A stretch of 54,557 nt of DNA from Treponema sp. (GTDB lineage Bacteria > Spirochaetota > Spirochaetia > Treponematales > Breznakiellaceae). Positions within the stretch are counted from its first letter, which is position 1, and each line of letters begins with the position of its first letter. The position numbers and the translations under genes were made by a program. The notes below the pieces were generated by a model. That model saw only the letters and a list, made by a program, of their open reading frames with translations. It was not told where the DNA came from and did not search any database. This document shows positions 31,500 to 39,978 of the stretch, piece by piece. Location of the stretch: assembly GCA_009784935.1 (NCBI GenBank), contig WQXI01000013.1:1-54557 (forward strand). The letters are read 5' to 3'.

Positions 31500-32680
31500 C
31501 GTGTAAAGCCTCCAAGACCTCTAATTACAAATTTATATAACATTCTGATTAAACTATTTTGTTCAACTTGAGCAGTTTTATCCGGATTGCATAACACATT
31601 TATAAGTAAAAATAATATCCAGTGAGATGTGCGCTGTTTTTCTTCGTCTGCTGCGTTATGTAATGATTCAATATTAACGTCTTCGAACAGCCTGAAAATT
31701 TCTTCTTGCTTTTCCGGTTTTCCGATGTCGAGCTTTCGCGTGCGTATCCAGTTCATTGCAACAAGAATTTCATGCCTAGAACGAAGATAAACAGAGATCG
31801 AATAAATACCAAGATATAGCTGCTGCGAAGCGTCTTTGGATAAACTAATACCCTGTCTTGCAAATTCTATTATACGTTTAAATTCTGTAAGGAACAAACG
31901 GCGGAGCATATCTTTTTTGTTTTTAAAGCGTCCGTAAAGGCTGCTTTTGGACAGCCCCAGTTTTTTTGCGACCATATCCATAGAAACATCCCACGGACCG
32001 GCTTCGGCAACTGCTTCTGCGACAGCTTTAAAAAAAGGTTCGGCTTCGGCATTAAGTGGAATTTCATTCACCTGCTCTTCTAAATTTTCAAAATTAATAT
32101 CTGTTTTTTGGGGAGAAAATCCAAGTCCGTATTTAACTGTTTCATTTATTATCGATGTGATCTCCTGTATCTGCTTGTCAGCCGGGATATTTTCCATGGA
32201 TTTATTTTTTTTATGAAAATGCGACATAAAAAATGTAAGAGTAGCAAAAATAATTCGCGTTAGTTCCGGCTCGTATGTATATTTTTTATTTATTATAAGC
32301 TGAAGAATCCCAATATCCGCTCCTCGGGATTTTAAAGCCTCCTTTAAGTTATCACGGTTTTGAATGTTAATAAGGCAAAAAATCAAAGAATAAACATTCC
32401 TTGCAAAATAGAAGGAAATACTCTCTACTATTGCTATTATTCCTTCGTCAGGATCATTTAAAGTAAGAGCCTTTCTAAAATCTTCTATATTGGAAGCTGC
32501 AAAGTCATCAAGGAAATGTTCGGTCATTGCGCTGGTCAATGCCTGCTTGCTGGCAAAGTGGCGGTAGAGAGCAGGTTTGCTTACACCCAGTTCGTCAGCT
32601 AGTTTGGAGAGGGATGTTTTTCTGTAAAAATTGCGCCCCCATACTTTAAAGGCGGCGTCTACTATTTCTGTCTTTGTCAT
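31496..32680 (-). CDS. Tandem TetR-family regulator of the efflux operon
   Basis: A 394-residue protein with two TetR DNA-binding domains in one chain: about residues 4-55 (TSLSKLADELGVSKPALYRHFASKQ) and about 215-265 (VSMDMVAKKLGLSKSSLYGRFKNKK), each followed by a helical ligand-type domain. Normal TetR proteins are 190-220 residues and act as dimers, so this looks like a fused duplication that could bind one operator as a monomer. It is the first gene of the efflux operon and overlaps tolC by four bases. An inverted repeat abuts its start codon, so it should repress its own operon. Confidence 0.9.
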   Translation of the reverse strand: MTKTEIVDAAFKVWGRNFYRKTSLSKLADELGVSKPALYRHFASKQALTSAMTEHFLDDFAASNIEDFRKALTLNDPDEGIIAIVESISFYFARNVYSLIFCLINIQNRDNLKEALKSRGADIGILQLIINKKYTYEPELTRIIFATLTFFMSHFHKKNKSMENIPADKQIQEITSIINETVKYGLGFSPQKTDINFENLEEQVNEIPLNAEAEPFFKAVAEAVAEAGPWDVSMDMVAKKLGLSKSSLYGRFKNKKDMLRRLFLTEFKRIIEFARQGISLSKDASQQLYLGIYSISVYLRSRHEILVAMNWIRTRKLDIGKPEKQEEIFRLFEDVNIESLHNAADEEKQRTSHWILFLLINVLCNPDKTAQVEQNSLIRMLYKFVIRGLGGFTR

Positions 32681-32700
32681 GTTAACGACCGTTCGGTAAC
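32681..32700. promoter_or_regulatory. TetR operator at the efflux operon start codon
   Basis: GTTAACGA-CCGT-TCGGTAAC is an 8-bp inverted repeat with one mismatch and a 4-bp centre, with ACCGTTCGGT nested in it. It directly abuts the regulator ATG and covers the expected transcription start. Confidence 0.65.
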
Positions 32701-32704
32701 TAGT

Positions 32705-32733
32705 AATATAACAATTTAGAAAAAAAAAGGCAA
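32705..32733 (-). promoter_or_regulatory. Promoter of the efflux operon
   Basis: On the minus strand TTGCCT (32728-32733), 17-bp spacer and TATATT (32705-32710). Transcription would begin near 32698, within the operator palindrome. The leader of about 18 bases has no clear Shine-Dalgarno. Confidence 0.6.
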
Positions 32734-32805
32734 CAGGAACATAGCTAAATTTGATGTATTAGGTTAAAATAAAAGAATTATTTTATTAATATAAAGGAGA
32801 AAAAT

Positions 32806-33456
32806 ATGAGTATTCAGGTCATTTTTCTTATAATACTTGGTGTTGTTTCGGTCGTTTATCTGGTAACTTTGGCTTTTAAACCCGGTTTGTTTCAATTTAT
32901 TCTAAAGGGCTGCCTTATGCCCCTTGTTTTTGGGGTGTATTTCTTTGGCACAGGGACAGTTTTTTGGCCAATAGTGCTGGCTTTGCTTTTTGCGTGGATT
33001 GGAGATGTACTGCTGGTAAGAATTACTAATATTCTCTGGTTCAAACTAGGGCTTGGGAGTTTCCTTATCGGACATATCTTCTATATATTAGCAATGAAAG
33101 GATATATCCTGCCTTTAAACATTCCTGTTCTTATCTCGTCGGTTATTGGAGCAGTGATTTTTGGGATAGTCGCATACAGGGTTGTAAGACCCAGCAAGCA
33201 AATGAAAATTCCTGTAATAGCATACGAAACCATCATTATGATTATGGCAATTTTTGCCTTGCAGGTTTTCTTTGCGCAGTATATTACGCACAAGGCTCTC
33301 TTTGGCGCGCTTATTTTTGCAGGGAGCGTTTGTTTTGTGGTTTCTGATACACTACTCGCGCTTAGAACTTTCCGAAGAGTACGCATTTATTTTGCTGTAA
33401 TGGTCACTTATATCGCAGCCCAGCTTCTCATAGCATTAGGATTTAGCATGATATGA
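32806..33456 (+). CDS. YhhN family membrane protein (lysoplasmalogenase-like)
   Basis: A 216-residue integral membrane protein with seven to eight hydrophobic segments. The family pattern is visible in LLFAWIGDVLLV, then LGLGSFLIGHIFYILAM and the late GSVCFVVSDTLLALRTF. YhhN proteins include TMEM86-type lysoplasmalogenases, which cleave vinyl-ether lysophospholipids. This would fit an anaerobe with plasmalogens, but the activity is inferred. AAAGGAG lies seven bases before the ATG. It is divergent from the efflux operon and faces the OMP gene tail to tail. Confidence 0.8.
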   Translation: MSIQVIFLIILGVVSVVYLVTLAFKPGLFQFILKGCLMPLVFGVYFFGTGTVFWPIVLALLFAWIGDVLLVRITNILWFKLGLGSFLIGHIFYILAMKGYILPLNIPVLISSVIGAVIFGIVAYRVVRPSKQMKIPVIAYETIIMIMAIFALQVFFAQYITHKALFGALIFAGSVCFVVSDTLLALRTFRRVRIYFAVMVTYIAAQLLIALGFSMI

Positions 33457-33474
33457 ATGTAGACGCTAAAATAC

Positions 33475-35880
33475 CTACTCAATCTTTGTAAGAACGAACT
33501 CTGTAAAATTAAGCGTTACAGGTCCTATGTTTCTGTCGCGGCTTGCAGTAGTAAAAATCATTGCGTTTGATACCGGACGGGAGGTTTCTGCCCTTGTGTA
33601 TATTCTAATTATTATTTCTGCAGTTACTTCTTCGCCTGCTTTAGAAGCCGGAAGCACAGCGCCGCCGTTGCTGTTATTTGGTATTGATATTCCAACCTGT
33701 CTCCACGACAGAGCTGTCCAAGGGTTATAGCCTGCAAAACCGACGCCTATTTCATTTTCTAAATCCCGGCTTGCGGTATATGTAACTTTGAGTTTATAAA
33801 CATCGCCTCTGCTGAGTCTGTGTCCGTTTAATAATCTTGGGTTTTGTATATCGCTTTGATAGTTTGGAGCATTCACAAAATTATCAATTAGTTCAAGTTG
33901 AAATTCTCCAAGCGAGACTTCTGGCAAATTTAATATAACAGGCTGAGGTGAAGTTTGTTCAGTTGGTCCAATGTGTTCTGTGTGCTCCGGTTCCTCAGCG
34001 GGTTTTGGCGGAAACAGCGAAGTAGGAAGACCATGACCTCGAAGCCTCAAACCTGTTTCGTTATTTCTGTTAAACTGCCAGCCGATTGTAAGGCTTGGGC
34101 GCATAGAAACTCTTGGTTCAAAGTAATGCAAGAATACAAAATCAATTCCCGCTTCTGCGTACATATCTTTCCATATAAAGTACTGAACCGAAGCGCCGGC
34201 ATTTGTAGCAAAAACAGGCTCATACACTCCCGTGTTATAATTATAGGGATTAGAAATACCTAGTCCTGCATGAAAATTTAATTGCCATTTTTCTGATAAT
34301 ACACGCTGGTATATCGCTCCTACCATAAATTGACTTAAAAGATCCAAGACTTCATAACCCGGTGAGGATGTTTCAACACGATTAATACGTTCAAGAATGC
34401 CAAACTCAAACCTGATTCCAAGTTTGTTCTGTCCCCAGCGATGCGGGAGATACGCATAACGCAAACTTACCCCGCCAGCGTTAAAGTTACGTAATGCTTG
34501 GATGTAAACACCGCCGTCGGTTTTGATCAATTCAAACCCCGATAATGGAATCATAGGATGCCAGCTTAAAGAAACAAGATGTTCACCTTTTGGAGGCTGT
34601 GTTACAGGTACAGAAAAATCTTCGCCGCGGCGTGCAGCTTCTATTACTTCTGCCTGTTCTGCCCATCTTCCAAACTGCCAGCCAATTCCAATATGCGGCC
34701 TAAACATTAAATGACTAAACTCAAAAGTGTATTGTATATCAAGTCCCGCTTCTAAATATAAATTTTTCCAGACAAAAAATTGCGCAGAATAACCAAAGTT
34801 TAGAGCAATGTCTTGAATTTCGTTAAAATTAGGTTCTCCTGTGTAATGGTAACTTTCAAACATTATTCCAAAGCCGAGCCTAAAATTATGCTGCCAGCGT
34901 TCTGTAAAGGGGACTTGATAGAGTACATTAAAAATTATACTGTCTGTTGCGTCAAAGAAAAAAGTTAAATCATTATGTCTAGTATAATTTCTATAATTAT
35001 TATTATCCAATAAATTAAAATGCAGCTCTAAGCCAAAATTACCTATTTTAGTCTTAAGCGGTATCCAGCCGAGGCGAAAGTAAAAACCAAGCGGATTTAA
35101 ATGTTCAAGCTGTCTTTCTAAAACTTGAGCTTCTACAAACAATGCGTTTTCTATGTCAAAGGCAGCAATCATCGGTGAGTAACCAAACGAGAAGGTAAAA
35201 TCTGTATTGTTTCTATATCCTACCCGAACCTGTCCAAAAGTAGACCATAATCCTCCGGGATTGCGGATAAATATCTGATATGTGCCGCGTCTAAGAGAGC
35301 CGCTTTCAAAACTTAAGCTGGCATGATTTCCTTCTACTTCTACGCGTTTTGGAAAAATAACATCATTGCGGCCTTCTAATGATACTCCCGACCAGTCATA
35401 ATTTGCCCTGTGTCTGACAAGCGCAAACTCAGAAACATCAAAAAAATCTCTTCCGTAAATTATTAGTACGTTGTTGGGATCCGGCAGTTCAAAAAACATG
35501 CCGTAATGCGGCTGATAACTTATAGGTACAGGTTCGAGCCCTTCGATTATTCTAAACTCCTGCCATTCGGAAATTCCTTCTAATAAATTCATTCTGTTAA
35601 TTGCAGTAATTCTGTAGCGGTAATACCCCGCTTTTAATGAGACTTCGATCGAATTAGTATTGGTTATTATTGTTTCCAGCGGAATTATCTGCGAACCATC
35701 TATTTGTTCTAAGTCTACTTCGTACCTTAGTGTATTGGGAACTTCCGGAAATGTAATAGTCTGAAAAAGCACAAACCCGTCACTTGTTCTTTCTACGCGG
35801 TTGGCTTCTTCATTTGCAAATACAGGGATAACTATTGTTAAAACAAAAAACAAAAATAAAAATTTCTTAACGGTTGCCAT
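33475..35880 (-). CDS. Large outer-membrane protein of the second cyclase module
   Basis: An 801-residue exported protein. After a signal peptide (to about residue 23, VIPVFA) come a fibronectin-III-like segment (about 35-110), a second beta-domain (about 130-220), and two copies of a beta-barrel-like region (about 220-415 and 430-620). Compare FVWKNLYLEAGLDIQY, PHIGIGWQFGR with FIWKDMYAEAGIDFVF, PSLTIGWQFNR. A C-terminal beta-sandwich-like part (about 660-800) follows. ATG at 35880 is chosen because GGGAGA sits six bases upstream; the start overlaps the FecR stop by 14 bases. No named family is recognised. It corresponds to the 283-residue protein at 12929. Confidence 0.72.
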   Translation of the reverse strand: MATVKKFLFLFFVLTIVIPVFANEEANRVERTSDGFVLFQTITFPEVPNTLRYEVDLEQIDGSQIIPLETIITNTNSIEVSLKAGYYRYRITAINRMNLLEGISEWQEFRIIEGLEPVPISYQPHYGMFFELPDPNNVLIIYGRDFFDVSEFALVRHRANYDWSGVSLEGRNDVIFPKRVEVEGNHASLSFESGSLRRGTYQIFIRNPGGLWSTFGQVRVGYRNNTDFTFSFGYSPMIAAFDIENALFVEAQVLERQLEHLNPLGFYFRLGWIPLKTKIGNFGLELHFNLLDNNNYRNYTRHNDLTFFFDATDSIIFNVLYQVPFTERWQHNFRLGFGIMFESYHYTGEPNFNEIQDIALNFGYSAQFFVWKNLYLEAGLDIQYTFEFSHLMFRPHIGIGWQFGRWAEQAEVIEAARRGEDFSVPVTQPPKGEHLVSLSWHPMIPLSGFELIKTDGGVYIQALRNFNAGGVSLRYAYLPHRWGQNKLGIRFEFGILERINRVETSSPGYEVLDLLSQFMVGAIYQRVLSEKWQLNFHAGLGISNPYNYNTGVYEPVFATNAGASVQYFIWKDMYAEAGIDFVFLHYFEPRVSMRPSLTIGWQFNRNNETGLRLRGHGLPTSLFPPKPAEEPEHTEHIGPTEQTSPQPVILNLPEVSLGEFQLELIDNFVNAPNYQSDIQNPRLLNGHRLSRGDVYKLKVTYTASRDLENEIGVGFAGYNPWTALSWRQVGISIPNNSNGGAVLPASKAGEEVTAEIIIRIYTRAETSRPVSNAMIFTTASRDRNIGPVTLNFTEFVLTKIE

Positions 35881-37369
35881 ATAGTTCTCCCGGATCATTT
35901 GTCGGCAATGCCCTTGTCGGGATATCTCCCGGAACTACGGTAAACCGTAAAGCGGCAGAAGGAAGTTCCTGCCAGTTATTGTTTCTGCCTTTTTCATAAA
36001 CCTGCCACACATATTCGCCGTTTGGCAGAGAAGATGGATTTTGCATTTCGTACATTTTACCCGTAACCGGCGCAGGCTGAATAACGGCTTGTCCGTCAGC
36101 GCGGTAAAGCGCAAAGAGATATTCTCTGCCGTCTCCGTCCCATGAAAAATAAATAGACTGCGTGGTTCTTAATTGTTCAGAAGTTACTATATAACTGTTT
36201 GTCGGGAAAGGATCAGCAATCGTACTTGATTCTGAAACCTGCAATAAACGCGTCAGCGGATCTTGCGGCGATAGAGGCGGCGCCGGCGGCAATGCAGGCG
36301 GAGGTGTTACGGCAACAGGCGGTGTTACAGGCTGTGGTTGAGGCGCTGGGGTAACTGCCGGAGGCGGTGTTGGTGTTGGTCTAGGCTGCGGAGTAGCTCC
36401 TATTGGAGGCGGTGCAACCGGCTGAGGCTGAGGCGCAGGAATTGGTTCCGGAGCCGGCTCAGGTCTTGACGGCTGCCTCGGAGCCGCAGTTTCGATTACT
36501 TGAATTGAACCGGAAGGATATACAGGGTTTGCTATACTGCCGTCAGGCGTTACTACATAGGCGCGCCACCAGTAAGAACCAAAATCCAAATTTACTGTAG
36601 CCGATGATCCTGTTGATTCGGCAGACGAAACTATCTGCGAAAAATTACCATCCAAAGCGGCTTCTACTACAATTTTTGACTGCGGATCAATATTTGATTT
36701 ATTCCATGAAAAATTAACAGGAACAATTTCTCCCGGTGTGCCGGAAACGCGCGCAGAAGGACCAAAAGATGTTATAGCTATCATTGGTTTTTCTTCGCGC
36801 TGTCCTTCGTTATTTACTGCCAAGACTGAGCCGGATGAAACAGTTTCTCCGTTTAAACGGGCTCTGCCTCTTACAACAGACATATTTAAACCGTCATTGT
36901 TCCTGTCAAGACTTGCCTGTCCGCCAACAATTACTTCTGATGTGCCGGTTTGAATAACTACATCCCGAGATCCGGAAGTTACTTCCAGCCGTCCTCCGCT
37001 TAAACCAATTCTTAAGCCTTGTTCATCACTATAAAAAATTTGTATAAGGGTGTTTTCGTCAAGTGCAATAGTCGTTTCTTCGTCTCTAAAAATTATTACT
37101 GCTTCTGAGAACTCTATTGTACGGATTGTATCGCCGTTATATAAAGGCGTATTCTGTCTAAGCCTGTCCCATACAACGCGATCTATAAATTTTCTCTGCG
37201 CGGTTCTCTTTTTAAAATATATCCTGCCGATTTCTTCTTCGTTTAATTTGGACAGAGTGCGGTTATACTCACCCCAAAATGCCGCTCCCGAGAAAATGGA
37301 TCCGGCTACACAGAGAAGGATGACAACAATGTCAGCCTTTTTCAATTTTATACTTTTTTTCTTCTGCAT
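35867..37369 (-). CDS. FecR domain protein with proline-rich linker
   Basis: A 500-residue membrane-anchored protein: a hydrophobic helix at about 14-34, FecR-like beta-region (about 55-190), a fibronectin-type segment (about 205-265), a Pro/Gln/Ala-rich linker (about 270-370) and a second beta-domain (about 385-490). The linker could span the periplasm or peptidoglycan. ATG at 37369 is chosen because the paralogue at 11815 starts at the equivalent codon, after the cyclase sequence KVD(T/V)NA. It overlaps the cyclase gene by 38 bases. Both copies of the module keep this overlap. Confidence 0.85.
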   Translation of the reverse strand: MQKKKSIKLKKADIVVILLCVAGSIFSGAAFWGEYNRTLSKLNEEEIGRIYFKKRTAQRKFIDRVVWDRLRQNTPLYNGDTIRTIEFSEAVIIFRDEETTIALDENTLIQIFYSDEQGLRIGLSGGRLEVTSGSRDVVIQTGTSEVIVGGQASLDRNNDGLNMSVVRGRARLNGETVSSGSVLAVNNEGQREEKPMIAITSFGPSARVSGTPGEIVPVNFSWNKSNIDPQSKIVVEAALDGNFSQIVSSAESTGSSATVNLDFGSYWWRAYVVTPDGSIANPVYPSGSIQVIETAAPRQPSRPEPAPEPIPAPQPQPVAPPPIGATPQPRPTPTPPPAVTPAPQPQPVTPPVAVTPPPALPPAPPLSPQDPLTRLLQVSESSTIADPFPTNSYIVTSEQLRTTQSIYFSWDGDGREYLFALYRADGQAVIQPAPVTGKMYEMQNPSSLPNGEYVWQVYEKGRNNNWQELPSAALRFTVVPGDIPTRALPTNDPGELYGNR

Positions 37370-39185
37370 TTGTATCAACCTTGCTGACATCCGGAGGATC
37401 TATACCAAGAAGTTTTCTTACTTCTGCCAGTGTCTGCGGTCCTGCAGCGTCTTTAAGATTAACAACTGCAAACATTCTTACCGGTTTTTCTTTGCCTTTT
37501 ACTGTAACAGGCGGCATTTCTTCTGTTATGAATTTATCTCCGACAAGATTCCAAGTATCTTCTGTTATTAGAATATCTGTTCCAAGCGGTTTGTTAAGCG
37601 ACTCTGTGCGGCTTGCAAGATTTACAGGATCTCCGATAACTGTGTATTCCATGCGCTGTACAGAACCAAGCTGTCCCGCAGTTACAATACCCGTATTAAG
37701 ACCGCAGCCCATGTTGATTTCGGGGTTTCCGGGATCATCCTTTTTTCTGCGCTGATTTAATTCATGCAAAGCGTTGCGCATCATAAGCGCTGCTTTAACG
37801 CCGTTAAATGCGTCTTTCTCGGGGCTTCCTGCAGAAGATGCAGTACCCCAGTGCGCCATAACCGCGTCTCCGATAAATTTATCAACAACGCCGCCTGTTT
37901 TTTCGACGCAGTCTACCATATATGTAAAGTATTCGTTTAACCATAAGACGATTCGATCAGAAGCATCGTCTTTAAATTTCTTTGTAAAGTTTTCTGATTT
38001 TTCTGTAAAGCCTCTGATATCAGAGAAGAAAATCGTAGCATGCTTGGGAAGTCCGCCGGGTTTTATTTGCCCTCTCATTGCCTTAAGCGCGATTTCTTTA
38101 TTAACAAAACGTCCAAAGATATTTAAGGCGCGTGTCATCTTGCCGAAGCTTTCGGTTAAAAGCCCGATTTCGTCATTACTTTGCGGTTTGAGCTTTTGTT
38201 CAAAATTACCGTTTTCTATTTCGAGAGCGGCGCTGGCTAAAATCCTGACAGGACCGCTTATAGTTTTTGAGAAGAACCAAATGAATAAAATTGCCATACA
38301 TAAAACCATAAGCGCAAGCAGTCTGTTTTGCCGTGTTACGCTTCTGACCGCTTCAAAAACAACATCGTGAGGAATGGTTGTAATTACAATCGTGTCTGTC
38401 CCGCCGATAGGAATATATGCGCCAAAATAACGCTTGCCTTCATTGTCTTCGAATGCGATTTGTCTGCCTTGAGAGCTGCTGTCCTGCAGCGCTTCTTTTA
38501 CAATTTGCATATCAGAAAAATCTGCGCCTTCTAGAACATAATCATTAGAAGGGTGAAGCAATACTGCGCCGGAATTATTTACAAGAAAACTTGTGTTAGT
38601 TCCTATGCCGAAAGTTTCTGACAGGTTGTCCGGCATAAAAAGTACTTTTACAGTCTGCGCGCCGGTGTCAGCGCGGTTTAATACCGCGCAAAGCATGGAA
38701 AGTTCAAAAAACTGAGCTGCGTTAAAAATCGCCATGCCTTCTGTAACAGATGCGGAAGCTGCCGAAACCCGGTCAAAATATCTTCTTATTGTGTCACCAG
38801 TTAATTTATTAGAGAGCAGGAATTTATCGTTATAAATATAAGAAGCTCTTCCGCCTTGTGTAATGCTTATAGCCGCAATGCTCTGGTTAAAATCAAAGAA
38901 TTCGAGCTGAGTCTCTGTTGTATCTCCAGAAAGACGATCTGCCATTCTTAGGTACATAATTACTGCCGCATGAACAGACTGAAAAGCGCTTTGAACCTGC
39001 TCGCCTGCCTGCTGGTTTATCGTAAGATTGCTGGCTTCTGCCGTTAATTTTACGTTTTCTGTGCTGATATATGAAACCAAAGAAATTACAATCCCCAAAG
39101 ATATAAGTAGCAGTACTGATATAATAACAACCAGTTTTATGCCTATTGGAAACTTAACCCGTGTTTTTGCCTGTTTTTGAGACAT
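37332..39185 (-). CDS. Membrane-bound class III adenylate/guanylate cyclase, second copy
   Basis: A 617-residue paralogue of the cyclase at 10017. Membrane helices lie at about 17-37 and 290-310, with an extracytoplasmic sensor region between, HAMP (about 312-360) and the catalytic domain (about 395-590). Catalytic features include FFSDIRGFT, KFIGDAVMAHWG and DPVNLASRTE. The catalytic halves of the two copies are nearly identical in sequence, while the sensor regions differ much more, suggesting different inputs to the same second messenger. GAGGTGAG lies just before the ATG. A promoter TTGACT-17-GATACT (39255-39260 and 39231-39236, minus strand) fits. Confidence 0.92.
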   Translation of the reverse strand: MSQKQAKTRVKFPIGIKLVVIISVLLLISLGIVISLVSYISTENVKLTAEASNLTINQQAGEQVQSAFQSVHAAVIMYLRMADRLSGDTTETQLEFFDFNQSIAAISITQGGRASYIYNDKFLLSNKLTGDTIRRYFDRVSAASASVTEGMAIFNAAQFFELSMLCAVLNRADTGAQTVKVLFMPDNLSETFGIGTNTSFLVNNSGAVLLHPSNDYVLEGADFSDMQIVKEALQDSSSQGRQIAFEDNEGKRYFGAYIPIGGTDTIVITTIPHDVVFEAVRSVTRQNRLLALMVLCMAILFIWFFSKTISGPVRILASAALEIENGNFEQKLKPQSNDEIGLLTESFGKMTRALNIFGRFVNKEIALKAMRGQIKPGGLPKHATIFFSDIRGFTEKSENFTKKFKDDASDRIVLWLNEYFTYMVDCVEKTGGVVDKFIGDAVMAHWGTASSAGSPEKDAFNGVKAALMMRNALHELNQRRKKDDPGNPEINMGCGLNTGIVTAGQLGSVQRMEYTVIGDPVNLASRTESLNKPLGTDILITEDTWNLVGDKFITEEMPPVTVKGKEKPVRMFAVVNLKDAAGPQTLAEVRKLLGIDPPDVSKVDTNAEEKKYKIEKG

Positions 39186-39200
39186 TTCTCACCTCAGTAA

Positions 39201-39301
39201 TGTACAATAAAGTACAATTTGCTTTGTATGAGTATCTTATATTTAAAAAAAAAAGTCAATGTAAAAAACGAATATTGACATTAAGATATTACATTTATAA
39301 A
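39201..39301. promoter_or_regulatory. Divergent promoter region for cyclase 2 and permease
   Basis: Minus strand: TTGACT (39255-39260), 17-bp spacer, GATACT (39231-39236). Plus strand: TTGACA (39275-39280), 15-bp spacer, TATAAA (39296-39301). The inverted repeat TGTAC-AATAAA-GTACA (39201-39216) lies in the cyclase leader and may be an operator. Confidence 0.5.
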
Positions 39302-39312
39302 TTGAATAATAT

Positions 39313-39978
39313 ATGGAAGTTTTGCAGAAAATATACTCTTGGATGCCTCAGCTTTTAAACGGAGCATGGATAACCGTATCATTAACTTCGTTATCTGCAA
39401 GCGCCGCTCTTTTTATTGGTTTTTTTCTGGCTTTGGGGAAAATGTCAAAAAACGCTGTTTTAAGAAAACTTTGCGGCGCTTATACCTTTTTCTTTAGAGG
39501 CACTCCGCTTTTAATGCAGTTATTCTTTATTTATTACGCTCTGCCGTCAATAATACCTGCATTTACTATTAAGAGCCGTTTTTTGGCTGCTTTTATCGCG
39601 TTTTCACTGAACTGCGCCGCTTATTGCGCAGAAATTGTAAGGGCTGCGATTCAGAGTATCGATAAGAGCCAGTACGAAGCAGGGCGGGTTCTCGGGCTGA
39701 CTTATATGCAGACAGTGCGTCATATAATTCTCCCGCAGATAATAAAACGGCTTATACCGCCAATCGGCAATGAATTTATAATGATGTTAAAAGATGTTTC
39801 TATTGTTTCAATGATTGCGTTAGTTGACATCACAAGGGCAATGAGAAGCATAGAAAGTTCGACAGGTTCTGCGCTTGTATATATCCCGGCGATGTTTTTA
39901 TATCTTGTTATTACCGCTGTTTTTACTGCGGTCTTTAAAAGACTGGAAAAGAAATATTCTATAGAAGCGGGGCAGTAA
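39313..39978 (+). CDS. Amino-acid ABC transporter permease, orphan
   Basis: A 221-residue inner-membrane permease of the polar amino-acid (GlnP/HisM) family with about five helices. The cytoplasmic EAA loop reads EAGRVLGLTYMQTVRHIILPQ, and the opening LLNGAWITVSLTSLSASAALFIGF is typical. No binding protein or ATPase gene lies nearby, so partners must be elsewhere. The ATG has no Shine-Dalgarno. A TTGACA/TATAAA promoter lies 11 bases upstream, giving a very short leader. The last 20 bases overlap the 3' end of the convergent helicase gene. Confidence 0.88.
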   Translation: MEVLQKIYSWMPQLLNGAWITVSLTSLSASAALFIGFFLALGKMSKNAVLRKLCGAYTFFFRGTPLLMQLFFIYYALPSIIPAFTIKSRFLAAFIAFSLNCAAYCAEIVRAAIQSIDKSQYEAGRVLGLTYMQTVRHIILPQIIKRLIPPIGNEFIMMLKDVSIVSMIALVDITRAMRSIESSTGSALVYIPAMFLYLVITAVFTAVFKRLEKKYSIEAGQ

